From an uncultured Verrucomicrobiales bacterium (lineage in GTDB: Bacteria > Verrucomicrobiota > Verrucomicrobiia > Limisphaerales > UBA1100): a stretch of 36,930 nucleotides of DNA. Shown piece by piece: positions 24,871 to 32,008 of the stretch (position 1 is its first letter; the number at the start of each line of letters is the position of its first letter). The notes beneath the pieces were generated by a model that was given only the letters and a program-made list of their open reading frames with translations, had not been told where the DNA came from and did no database searches. The stretch is from positions 1 to 36,930 of the forward strand of contig CAJWVY010000013.1 of the NCBI GenBank assembly GCA_913048135.1, given 5' to 3'. A program made the translations under genes and the position numbers.

Positions 24871-25749
24871 CTAAGCAGCCATCGGAAGTGCCGCATCTTT
24901 CAAAGTTAAGGCACTGCGCAATTTATTAAGGGCAGTTTTTTGAATCTGGCGTATTCTCTCTCGAGTCAATCCGTAATCTTTGGCGATTTCCCCAAGGGAA
25001 CGATTTTTCCCGGTACCGATTCCATAACGTTGCCTTACAATGTCGCATTCTCTTTCATCGAGTATATGCATTGCTTTTTCAATGTAGGCAAAATCATGGT
25101 CGCAAGTTGCGGCGACATCAGGAGCAGGGGAGTTTTCATCGGCTAATCTTTCATGAAGAGAACGCACTTCCTCGTTCTCATCTTCATCCAGTGAGAACGA
25201 AGCCTTCTGGGATCTTTTCATCAATTGGATTTTCTCAAGTGTCATACCAGTAGCCTCAGCGAGTTCTTCGTCCATGGGTGGGCGCTTCAATCGGCGGTTG
25301 AGCTCAATTTCAGCTCTCCGCATTTTTTGAATGTGATCCACCAGATATACAGGCAGTCTTACTGTTCGTCCCTGATTGGCGAGTGCACGACGTATGAATT
25401 GTCTTACCCAAATGGCGCAAAGCGTTGAAAACCGGCAGCCATATTCAGGATCAAATTTTTCGGCGGCTCTGATTAGTCCAAGATTCCCTTCGGATACCAG
25501 ATCCATGTACTCGAGGCCCAAATTCTGGTATTCCTTGGCAATCTTAAGAACGAGGCGAAGGTTGGCTTTCACAAGTTGGTTGACGGCTTCTTTATCCCCA
25601 GCTTGGACACGTTTTCCCAATTCTATTTCCTGATCGTGAGAAATACGGTCCCATTCGGACATTTCACGCAGGTACCGGGTTAAATTCGTTACCTCATTCG
25701 ATCTTGGTTCGTATGTTGTGCTTACTTCAAATTTTTCTGTGTTTTTCAT
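24871..25749 (-). CDS. Group-2 sigma-70 factor (RpoD/SigA-like, non-primary)
   Basis: A 292-residue sigma factor with regions 1.2 to 4.2 but without the long 1.1 region of primary RpoD. Region 1.2/2: YLREMSEWDRISHDQEIELG, KANLRLVLKIAKEYQNLGLE, DLVSEGNLGLIRAAEKFDP. Region 2.3-2.4: RFSTLCAIWVRQFIRRALAN then GRTVRLPVYL. Region 3: LKRPPMDEELAEATGMTLEK. Region 4: ERECDIVRQRYGIGTGKNRS and LGEIAKDYGLTRERIRQIQ. The start at ATG 25749 is preferred; 14 further in-frame codons upstream cover a hairpin. The near-consensus 2.4 and 4.2 regions imply recognition of promoters close to TTGACA/TATAAT. Placement inside the photolyase operon implies a dedicated stress sigma, perhaps with positive feedback on the promoter at 27327-27354. 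Confidence 0.93.
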   Translation of the reverse strand: MKNTEKFEVSTTYEPRSNEVTNLTRYLREMSEWDRISHDQEIELGKRVQAGDKEAVNQLVKANLRLVLKIAKEYQNLGLEYMDLVSEGNLGLIRAAEKFDPEYGCRFSTLCAIWVRQFIRRALANQGRTVRLPVYLVDHIQKMRRAEIELNRRLKRPPMDEELAEATGMTLEKIQLMKRSQKASFSLDEDENEEVRSLHERLADENSPAPDVAATCDHDFAYIEKAMHILDERECDIVRQRYGIGTGKNRSLGEIAKDYGLTRERIRQIQKTALNKLRSALTLKDAALPMAA

Positions 25750-25769
25750 GATCAAGTGCTCTTCTGCAT

Positions 25770-25798
25770 GAGGGGGATGGATTAATTCCATCCCCCTC
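25770..25798 (-). promoter_or_regulatory. Perfect 12-bp hairpin between FAS1 and sigma genes
   Basis: GAGGGGGATGGA (25770-25781) and TCCATCCCCCTC (25787-25798) are exact complements with a 5-base loop. It lies 18 bases after the FAS1 stop and 20 bases before the sigma ATG. No T-run follows on either strand, so it looks like an mRNA stabiliser, processing site or partial attenuator that would set FAS1 output above sigma-factor output. Confidence 0.75.
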
Positions 25799-25816
25799 GT
25801 TATGGGTTTGTTGAGC

Positions 25817-26761
25817 TTACTTAGTACTCGTCTTCTGCGCCCTGTCTTTTGGGAGAAGGACTTTATCTATAACGTGAATTACGCCATTTGCAGCGTTGAT
25901 ATCAGCTTTGATGACGTTCGATTTGTTGATGAACACTTGCCCATCTTTCAGCTTGAGTTTCACCTTCTCATTGGCAACTGTTTCAACCTTGCCGGGCTTT
26001 ATGTCCTTGCTCTCAACTTTTCCGGCAACTACATGGTATGTAAGTATTTTGATCAGTTTGTCTTTGTTTTCAGGCTTTAAAAGACTCTCAACCGTTCCTT
26101 TCGGTAACTCCGAGAAGGCCTTGTCGGTCGGTGCAAATACTGTAAATGGCCCCTTACCTTTGAGTGTGTCTACCAAGCCTGCCGCCTTCAGTGCAGCTGC
26201 GAGGGTTTTGAAGTTCCCTGCCGCGACAGCAGTATCAACGATGTCGGCAGATTTACTCTTGCTGGATGTGGAGGTGAATTCTGTCTTTGGTTTCGGAGGT
26301 AGCATGACACGGTCGATCACGTGCACTACTCCGTTGTCAAACTTCACGTCTGCTTCCCGCACCCGTGTATGATTGTTATTCAGCAAGACGTAATGTCCCC
26401 ACTTCTTGACTGCGAGGTGGGCGCCATTCACAGTTTCTAATTCACCGCTTCGGAGACTGCAGGAAGTACGAGCTTCTCCCAAAACGTGGAAAGTAAGAAT
26501 GGACTTCAGTTGCTGCTTGTTCTCGGGCTTGAGCAGGTTTTCCACGGTACCCTTTGGCAATCTCGCGAACGCGTGATCGTTAGGAGCGAAAACAGTGTAA
26601 TTCCCTTTGCTTTCAAGAGTCTTGGAGAGGCCCGCAGCCTTGACGGCTGCAACCAGAGTCTTGAATTGTCCGCAATCTTCGAGGGCAGACATTATATCTT
26701 TGGCTTGGGCTGTTGCGGCTGTTAAGCCAGTCAGTGCAATGATTGTCAGTAGATTTTTCAT
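25817..26761 (-). CDS. Exported protein with two fasciclin (FAS1) domains
   Basis: A 314-residue exported protein. The signal peptide [20 protein letters not shown] is followed by FAS1 domain 1 (about 22-155; [34 protein letters not shown]), a Ser/Lys-rich linker, and FAS1 domain 2 (about 170-308; [44 protein letters not shown]). Domain 1 has diverged and contains a Cys and a WGHY segment, while domain 2 is nearly identical in pattern to the separate FAS1 gene upstream, suggesting duplication. FAS1 domains mediate adhesion and ligand binding; bacterial ones are periplasmic or surface-bound. Shine-Dalgarno AAGAAAGGAAAA precedes the ATG; 27 bases separate it from the preceding FAS1 gene. Confidence 0.93.
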   Translation of the reverse strand: MKNLLTIIALTGLTAATAQAKDIMSALEDCGQFKTLVAAVKAAGLSKTLESKGNYTVFAPNDHAFARLPKGTVENLLKPENKQQLKSILTFHVLGEARTSCSLRSGELETVNGAHLAVKKWGHYVLLNNNHTRVREADVKFDNGVVHVIDRVMLPPKPKTEFTSTSSKSKSADIVDTAVAAGNFKTLAAALKAAGLVDTLKGKGPFTVFAPTDKAFSELPKGTVESLLKPENKDKLIKILTYHVVAGKVESKDIKPGKVETVANEKVKLKLKDGQVFINKSNVIKADINAANGVIHVIDKVLLPKDRAQKTSTK

Positions 26762-26788
26762 TTCTATTTTCCTTTCTTGGGGGTGGAG

Positions 26789-27265
26789 TTATTTAGATTT
26801 AGGAATGATTACCGTATCGATCACGTGAATCACACCGTTGTCGGCCATTACATCCGTGGCTACCACTTTGGCTTTGTCTACATGGACTCCCTTTTTGGAT
26901 ACCTTCATCTTGAAAGAAGAGCCTGAGGCAGTCTTTACCATGCCGGATTTCACATCCTTTGCCATCACCTTGCCTGGGACTACGTGATAGGTGAGGATGG
27001 ATACCAACTTCTGCTTATTCTCTGGCTTAAGTAGGCTTTCGAGAGTTCCCTCGGGCAGTTTGGCAAAAGCTTCGTCAGTAGGGGCAAAAACCGTAAAAGG
27101 GCCATCGCTCTTTAGGGTCTCAACCAAACCAGCTGCTTTCACAGCGGCTACTAGGGTTTTGAAGGATTTATTCGAAGCAGCAACATCCACAATGTCACCC
27201 GCTTGAAGTTGAGTGGCCATCATTAGAGTGACAGCCGCGGCGAGAAGGGTTTTAAGGTTTTTCAT
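26789..27265 (-). CDS. Exported single-domain fasciclin (FAS1) protein
   Basis: A 158-residue protein: signal peptide [20 protein letters not shown], then one complete FAS1 domain with [20 protein letters not shown] (H1 box), [11 protein letters not shown] (YH motif) and [14 protein letters not shown] (H2 box). It resembles mycobacterial MPB70-like and cyanobacterial/proteobacterial secreted fasciclins. It is the first gene after the promoter at 27327-27354 and leads the photolyase/sigma operon, so it should be the most abundant product. Why an adhesion-type domain belongs to a light/oxidative stress operon is unclear. Confidence 0.94.
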   Translation of the reverse strand: MKNLKTLLAAAVTLMMATQLQAGDIVDVAASNKSFKTLVAAVKAAGLVETLKSDGPFTVFAPTDEAFAKLPEGTLESLLKPENKQKLVSILTYHVVPGKVMAKDVKSGMVKTASGSSFKMKVSKKGVHVDKAKVVATDVMADNGVIHVIDTVIIPKSK

Positions 27266-27326
27266 TTACTATCTCTGGATTAGGTTTTGTTTATGTTTTA
27301 GTGCTACAATAGCTGCAGCGCCCATA

Positions 27327-27354
27327 AATCTACTCCTAAAAAGAGATGTGTCAA
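27327..27354 (-). promoter_or_regulatory. Sigma-70-type promoter of FAS1-sigma-photolyase operon
   Basis: On the minus strand a perfect -35 TTGACA (27354-27349) is followed after 16 bases by TAGATT (27332-27327; 4 of 6 to TATAAT). It lies in the 151-base gap between the MerR gene and the first FAS1 gene and would give a leader of about 55 bases. The rest of this gap holds no gene. Confidence 0.65.
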
Positions 27355-27416
27355 CCTTTTGTGAAGAAAAAAACTCTACAAATTATAAACAGGATATTTC
27401 CCTGGAATTCGCGGTT

Positions 27417-28391
27417 TTATTGCGATTTGAATGTCAGATTCTCGTGCTCAACAAGTTTATCCATTGCTTTTTCGAGGCAAGCTCGCGATTCGGCGGCAAC
27501 ATTGTGCAGGTATTGATGAACTTCAGCGTCCTTAGTGTTGCGGTTTTCGCAGTCCTTCATGTAGGCCTCAAAATTATTTAGGCTAAATAAAATGTGTGAA
27601 AGATGTTGGGGGCATTCACATTTAATTGCGTTAGGTTGGTTCACAATTTCCCATAATTGTGAATCACTGTATCGTCTTTGCTGCACCTTCCCTCCACCTT
27701 CTTCATCGATTTGTGGTCGGTCGGCGGATCCCACAAGATGATTGGCTGCTAGAGTAAGTTCCTGAACATTGATAGGAGCTCGCAGTGGCAAGGTGGTATC
27801 AGTTGTCAAATTCCTAATGACTTTTTTGGGGCCAAAAGCATAGACCACGCAGGCTCCGATTGCTTCAGATTGCTTAATCGCCTGGTGAATTAAATCTAAG
27901 CTGTCTGGCTGAAGACTGGCGATTTGAAAGATAAGCAAATCAGGTTCGCATGCTTTGACATCCTTAGATAAGGCATTTTCAGGATTGAACTGACCCACTA
28001 ATTCCAGAGGGGCAGCATGAGAAGCTACTTCTGTGCTGCTTAGTTGGGGGATTCCATATCCCAATACGGCAACTTTAATGGGTGCTTGGCTAGATTGATT
28101 TCCTTTTGGCCCGCGCTTTGCCTCTAGTTCATTAAGACGTTTTTCCAACTCGTCCACACTCAAGCTGGCAATCATTCCAATGCTATCTCCTTGCTCGGTG
28201 AGTTCTTTTAATAAGATGAGTTTGGTGAGATCGTTCTCGGTATAAAGGCGCTGCTTTCCCTCTGTCCGAACCGGTTCTACGGCGTCATAGCGGGTCTGCC
28301 ACATCCGGATTGTAACGGGAGTAATCCCCGTTAAACGGGCAATTGCACCGATTTTGTATAGCTGTGATTTCTCCGGATTCACCATAATCAT
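27417..28391 (-). CDS. MerR-family transcriptional regulator, likely controller of the photostress operon
   Basis: A 324-residue regulator. The N-terminal MerR winged helix (YKIGAIARLTGITPVTIRMW, RTEGKQRLYTENDLTKLILL) is like that of light-responsive LitR/CarH proteins. The middle (about 105-205) is a Rossmann-like domain (IKVAVLGYGIPQL, CEPDLLIFQIASL, GACVVYAFGPKKVIR) without the DxHxxG cobalamin motif, so B12-based photosensing is not supported. The C-terminal domain begins with KCECPQHLSHILFSLNNFEA and has Cys and His (YMKDCENRN, EVHQYL), a pattern I recognise from proteobacterial MerR-type regulators; metal or redox sensing is possible. Starts ATG 28391 or 28385. It lies directly upstream of, and co-directional with, the operon it probably controls. 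Confidence 0.87.
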   Translation of the reverse strand: MIMVNPEKSQLYKIGAIARLTGITPVTIRMWQTRYDAVEPVRTEGKQRLYTENDLTKLILLKELTEQGDSIGMIASLSVDELEKRLNELEAKRGPKGNQSSQAPIKVAVLGYGIPQLSSTEVASHAAPLELVGQFNPENALSKDVKACEPDLLIFQIASLQPDSLDLIHQAIKQSEAIGACVVYAFGPKKVIRNLTTDTTLPLRAPINVQELTLAANHLVGSADRPQIDEEGGGKVQQRRYSDSQLWEIVNQPNAIKCECPQHLSHILFSLNNFEAYMKDCENRNTKDAEVHQYLHNVAAESRACLEKAMDKLVEHENLTFKSQ

Positions 28392-28396
28392 AAACA

Positions 28397-28425
28397 ATTC
28401 TTACACATAGCGCTGTGTGTGCCAA
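28397..28425 (-). promoter_or_regulatory. MerR-gene promoter with operator dyad filling the spacer
   Basis: On minus: -35 TTGGCA (28425-28420), 17-base spacer, -10 AAGAAT (28402-28397). The spacer coincides with an imperfect palindrome ACACATAGCGCTGTGTGT (28403-28420, 8 of 9 pairs), centred as MerR proteins require. The -10 ends five bases before ATG 28391, so transcripts would be leaderless or almost so. It is a likely autoregulatory site. Confidence 0.6.
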
Positions 28426-28488
28426 CCGAACTGGTAATCAGTTAGCTTTTTTTTACGATTTCACCCACGAAAACTTTTTCGCAGGTAG

Positions 28489-28519
28489 ATCCCAAATGTT
28501 AAAAAACAGGATTTGGGAT
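28489..28519 (-). terminator. Hairpin just after the RidA-family stop
   Basis: ATCCCAAAT (28489-28497) and ATTTGGGAT (28511-28519) pair perfectly over a 13-base loop whose minus-strand sequence has six T. It sits 1 base from the stop codon. The absence of a following U-run makes termination uncertain. Confidence 0.4.
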
Positions 28520-28520
28520 T

Positions 28521-28961
28521 CTAGCTGATGATTTCGAAGATTGCCTCCACCTCTACGGCGGCGCCGGTGGGTAGGGCGGCGAAGCCGAGGGCGCTGCGGG
28601 CATGGTAGCCGTCGCCGTCCTTGCCGTAAATTTCGTGGAGTAGATCGCTCGCGCCGTTGATGACGAGGTGTTGATCCGTGAAATCCGGCGCGGAGTACAC
28701 GCAGCCGAGCAGTTTGATGACCTTCAGTCCGTTGATCGTGCCGTGCGCGTTGTGGACGGAGTTCAGTATTTTTTCCGCGCAATCTTTCGCTGCAGCGTAG
28801 CCGTCGTCGACGGACAAGCCGTTACCGAGCACGCCAGTAGCTGTGCTGGTGTGGCCGCTGGTGAAGAGTAGGTTCCCGCTGCGGATGCAGAGATTCAAAT
28901 AACCGGGCTCCAATTGAGTGAACGCTACGCCCAGTTCCTTTGCCTTTTCTTCGGGAGTCAT
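28521..28961 (-). CDS. RidA (YjgF/YER057c/UK114) family protein
   Basis: A 146-residue cytosolic protein of the Rid superfamily, in the longer LPSP_1-like subgroup: LGVAFTQLEPGYLNLCIRSG, LLFTSGHTSTATGVLG, GYAAAKDCAEKILNSV, LLGCVYSAPDFTDQHLVING, and ARSALGFAALPTGAAVEVEA. The Arg in ARSALGF corresponds to the substrate-carboxylate-binding Arg of RidA enamine/imine deaminases, so deaminase activity is plausible. It is GC-rich, and the DNA becomes AT-rich directly after its stop, marking the right limit of the low-GC block. No clear Shine-Dalgarno is seen before ATG 28961. Confidence 0.92.
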   Translation of the reverse strand: MTPEEKAKELGVAFTQLEPGYLNLCIRSGNLLFTSGHTSTATGVLGNGLSVDDGYAAAKDCAEKILNSVHNAHGTINGLKVIKLLGCVYSAPDFTDQHLVINGASDLLHEIYGKDGDGYHARSALGFAALPTGAAVEVEAIFEIIS

Positions 28962-29004
28962 GCGGAGAGCCTGCCGTGCCGTGTACTACGGCGCAATACT
29001 GAAT

Positions 29005-29172
29005 TCAATCACGCGACTTATGATGCATGACATGCATCTGCTGTTCCTTATCCGCGTTAAACTCCGGCGGTAACACCCGCAGGGCAGCCGGCACTGTCTG
29101 CATCACGGCCAAAAGAATAAGAATCAGGCAAACTATGTCGGTCAGTTTGGTCAGTTCGCTGGTAGGGCGCAA
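29005..29172 (-). CDS. Possible small membrane peptide (55 aa), TTG start
   Basis: Directly after the TAG of the PQQ gene a TTG opens a 55-codon frame ending in TGA. It has a hydrophilic start (RPTSELTKL), one hydrophobic span (DIVCLILILLAVMQTVPAAL) and a His/Lys-rich tail (QQMHVMHHKSRD). The composition looks like a real single-span peptide and explains most of the 211-base gap before the RidA gene. However, the start codon is weak and no Shine-Dalgarno is obvious. No family is recognised. Confidence 0.38.
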   Translation of the reverse strand: MRPTSELTKLTDIVCLILILLAVMQTVPAALRVLPPEFNADKEQQMHVMHHKSRD

Positions 29173-30513
29173 CTATTTCGCCAAGCTGTAGCAGCGGATT
29201 TCGCGGTCGTTGCGTAGGTACACACTACGATTGGCAAAGGCGGGGTGCGACCAGACGAGGGTGCGTTGGCCCACGCGATGGGTCGGTTCAATGAGCTTCG
29301 CACGGCTGATCTCCTCGTAACCCTTGGGGCTGAGTCGTGCGATGATTAGCTCGCCAAAATCGTTCGCGAGAAAATATCGGTTACCTTGCCGGACAGTAAA
29401 CACATTGGCCCAACTCGCCGGCCGTTCGCCGGCGGCTGGTGCGAAGGTGCTCCAGACGCGTTCTCCATCGGCCAGACGCGCGCAGATGAAGTTGCCGCCG
29501 TTGCCGCAGGCGTAGAGATGGCCATCGGCCAAAAAGGCGGTGTTATGTACGCCCCCCGCGCCGCGCCGTGTGTTGCCGCGCCAGGCGATTTGGGCGGATT
29601 GGCCGTCCGCCGCCACCTCGATGCAGGCGGAGACGCGGTTGAAACTCATGACGAACAACCGGTTGCCCGCGGCTACTGGCTGGCCGATGGACATACCGAA
29701 GGTTGGTCGCAATGGCACGCTCCAGTACACCTTGCCGGTTTGTGGGTTCAGCGCCTCCACCGCGTCGCTGTGCCAGATGATCAACTGCCGTAGACCGCCG
29801 AAGGTGTGGATGACCGGCGGACAATACCCCGGTTGCCGGCTCGTGAGCGCGCGCCACAGTTCCTTGCCTGTGCGTTTGTCGAACGCCACGCACGTGGTGC
29901 CCGCGCCGCCCACCACACAGATCAACCGGTCGCCATCCACCAACGGATGCGCCGCCGTACCCCATTCGGGGATTTTCAGATTGTACGCTTTCTTGAAATC
30001 CTTTTGCCACACGATCGCGCCATCCTTGGCCGCGAAACAAAACAGATGTCCTTCCGCCCCGAGCGCGTACACACGGTCGCCATCCACCGTGGGCGTGGCT
30101 CGCGGGCCGATGGCGTAGGTGGCCACGGTGGTGTACGGGCAATCCCATTGTTGCGTCCAGAGCACGCGGCCGGTTGCCTCGTCGAGGCACAGCAGGCGTT
30201 CCTGACCTGGTAATAATTTGCGCAGAAAATTTTCATTCCGCGGCGGTTGTCCCTCATGCAACACCTTGGCCTTGGCCGGATCAATCAGCTCAGCAATGCG
30301 GTCCATGACAAACACGCGTCCTTGCGCTACCGCTGGCCCGGAATATCCGCCGCCCAACGGCGCGCGCCATCGCAGCTTCGGACCCTCCTTGGGGAAAGCA
30401 TCGAGAATCCCGTCCTCCCGCCACACAGCATCCCGCCCGGGCCCCAACCACTGCGGCCAATCGGCAGCCGAAAGTGTCCCGCTCAATATCAGAATAAATA
30501 AAAGCACCCGCAC
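29173..30513 (-). CDS. PQQ-like beta-propeller repeat protein (second)
   Basis: A 446-residue exported propeller. The signal peptide MRVLLFILILSGTLSAA leads into DWPQWLGPGRDAVWREDGIL, the standard opening of verrucomicrobial PQQ-repeat proteins. Blades carry TGRVLWTQQW, DGAIVWQKDF, TGKELWRALTSRQPGY, TGKVYWSVPLR and GERVWSTFAP. No active-site residues of quinoprotein dehydrogenases were recognised. Compared with the first PQQ protein in the window it is of a different subgroup. It lies 78 bases downstream of the DUF1501 gene on the same strand and could be co-transcribed with it. Confidence 0.9.
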   Translation of the reverse strand: MRVLLFILILSGTLSAADWPQWLGPGRDAVWREDGILDAFPKEGPKLRWRAPLGGGYSGPAVAQGRVFVMDRIAELIDPAKAKVLHEGQPPRNENFLRKLLPGQERLLCLDEATGRVLWTQQWDCPYTTVATYAIGPRATPTVDGDRVYALGAEGHLFCFAAKDGAIVWQKDFKKAYNLKIPEWGTAAHPLVDGDRLICVVGGAGTTCVAFDKRTGKELWRALTSRQPGYCPPVIHTFGGLRQLIIWHSDAVEALNPQTGKVYWSVPLRPTFGMSIGQPVAAGNRLFVMSFNRVSACIEVAADGQSAQIAWRGNTRRGAGGVHNTAFLADGHLYACGNGGNFICARLADGERVWSTFAPAAGERPASWANVFTVRQGNRYFLANDFGELIIARLSPKGYEEISRAKLIEPTHRVGQRTLVWSHPAFANRSVYLRNDREIRCYSLAK

Positions 30514-30591
30514 ATCCCCAGTGTGCCCGGCACAAGGGGTAGGCCAAGCTTCATTTTAATTCAGCGAACGGGATGTCTCTTCTGAGCTTCC

Positions 30592-31935
30592 CTAGAACAA
30601 CGGCAGGGGATTTCCGTCGCAGAGCTGGAAGGGGCGGTCGAGTTGATCGTGCAGTTCGGTGCGCGGATCAATGCCCATGGCGCGAAAGGCGGTGGCGTGG
30701 ATGTCCGCGGGGGAACAGGCACCGGCCGCGGGCTCAGTGCCCTTCTTATTGCTGGCACCATATACCTGACCACCCTGGATGCCTCCGCCGGCGTAGGCCA
30801 GCGAGTAGACATTCGGATAATGATCGCGGCCGCCGTTGCCGTTCACCTTGGGCGTACGGCCGAAGTCGGTGAGGAATACCACCAGGGTTTCCTCCAACAT
30901 GCCGCGCATCTCCAGGTCGGTGAGCAGGGCGGATACGGATCGATCAAAGACAGGCAGGAGCCGGTCTTTCATTTTTGGAAAATGATTGCGGTGCGTATCC
31001 CAGTTGTCCCCACTACCGCCAGCAAGGTCGCTGGCGGAGAGGAGGGTTTGCACGACGGGCACACCGGCCTCGACCAGACGTCGGGCAAGCAGGAGGGATT
31101 GGCCGCCCATGTGGTCGCCGTACATATGGCGGATCTTGGGATCCTCCTTCTCCAGATCGTAGGCATCGCGCACCGGCGACCCGAGCAGCATATCGGCGGC
31201 CATGCGGGAATAATGATCGAGTTGCTCGTAGGCCTTCTCTTCACTGCGCGCGTTGTCCAATTGGGTGAGCAAGGTTCGGCGGTCGGCGATGCGGTTCTTG
31301 TCTAGGTTCAACTTCAGGTTGAGCTCGCGGTCGGTGTAGCGGTTAACGCCGCGCCACGGTTCGCCTGCCGGCGTGCGCACGAGGATGGGATCGTACTGGG
31401 AGCCGAGCCAACCACCGTGTTCGCCAGATTGCTGGCCGCCGTTGTCGAACATCGAGTACGGCATGCGGATGGCCCTAGGGGTGCCGGCGGCCGGGTTGTG
31501 GAAATAGGACATCATCGATGCCAGCGACGGCCAGTTCTTGTTGCTCTTGGGCTTGGCCCCCACGGGGTTGTGGCCGGTCATGTTCACGTACATGGCCGAG
31601 CCGTGGCCACCGTGCTTGTGATGCACAGAGCGCACAATGGCGAGCTTGTCCGAGTGCTTGGCCAGCATCGGGAGGTGTTCGCAGAAATGAATGCCGGGCG
31701 TGGCGGTCTTGATGTGCTTGAATTCCCCGCGGATTTCCGCGGGCGCTTCAGGCTTGGGGTCGAACGATTCGTAATGGCTCATGCCACCCCACGTGTAGAC
31801 GATGATGCACGACTTGGCTTTGCGCTGCGGTGCGGTCGTGCTGGCGGTGGCCTTAAAATACGTGGGCAAGGTCAGCCCAGCCAATCCCACGCTTGTGCGC
31901 AGGAAATCTCTTCGACTATGGTTCAGGCTCAGCAT
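30592..31935 (-). CDS. DUF1501 protein (full length), Tat-exported
   Basis: A 447-residue protein of the DUF1501 family (alkaline phosphatase/sulfatase-like fold), abundant in Planctomycetes and Verrucomicrobia. The Tat signal is SRRDFLRTSVGLAGLTLP. Family landmarks: IIVYTWGGMSHYESFDPKPE, FCEHLPMLAKHSDKLAIVRS, HKHGGHGSAMYVNMTGHNP, GDNWDTHRNHF, VVFLTDFGRTPKVNGNGGRD, YAGGGIQGGQVYGASNKKG, and the terminal DIHATAFRAMGIDP. Biochemical function is unknown; it usually sits next to DUF1549/DUF1553 cytochrome genes, which are absent here. It gives the reference against which the two truncated copies in this window can be judged. Confidence 0.92.
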   Translation of the reverse strand: MLSLNHSRRDFLRTSVGLAGLTLPTYFKATASTTAPQRKAKSCIIVYTWGGMSHYESFDPKPEAPAEIRGEFKHIKTATPGIHFCEHLPMLAKHSDKLAIVRSVHHKHGGHGSAMYVNMTGHNPVGAKPKSNKNWPSLASMMSYFHNPAAGTPRAIRMPYSMFDNGGQQSGEHGGWLGSQYDPILVRTPAGEPWRGVNRYTDRELNLKLNLDKNRIADRRTLLTQLDNARSEEKAYEQLDHYSRMAADMLLGSPVRDAYDLEKEDPKIRHMYGDHMGGQSLLLARRLVEAGVPVVQTLLSASDLAGGSGDNWDTHRNHFPKMKDRLLPVFDRSVSALLTDLEMRGMLEETLVVFLTDFGRTPKVNGNGGRDHYPNVYSLAYAGGGIQGGQVYGASNKKGTEPAAGACSPADIHATAFRAMGIDPRTELHDQLDRPFQLCDGNPLPLF

Positions 31936-31942
31936 CGAGTCT

Positions 31943-31961
31943 GGGACGTTCCGATCGTCCC
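31943..31961. repeat. GC-rich palindrome upstream of DUF1501 gene
   Basis: GGGACG (31943-31948) and CGTCCC (31956-31961) flank a 7-base loop, 7 bases before the DUF1501 start. Similar CGGGA/TCCCG sequence occurs at 36321-36333. It could be a REP-like element or an operator. Confidence 0.45.
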
Positions 31962-32008
31962 GACAATTTACTGACTCAAAGCGGAATTTTCAAGATTAGA
32001 GAACTGGA

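Noticed and set aside
27213-27581. Plus-strand frame across the operon promoter
   Set aside because: It overlaps the FAS1 start, the promoter and the MerR 3' end on the other strand and has no coding character.
27417-28391. CarH/LitR-type B12 photoreceptor
   Set aside because: The HTH is similar, but no DxHxxG or WxxxEH cobalamin motif is present in the remaining 230 residues.
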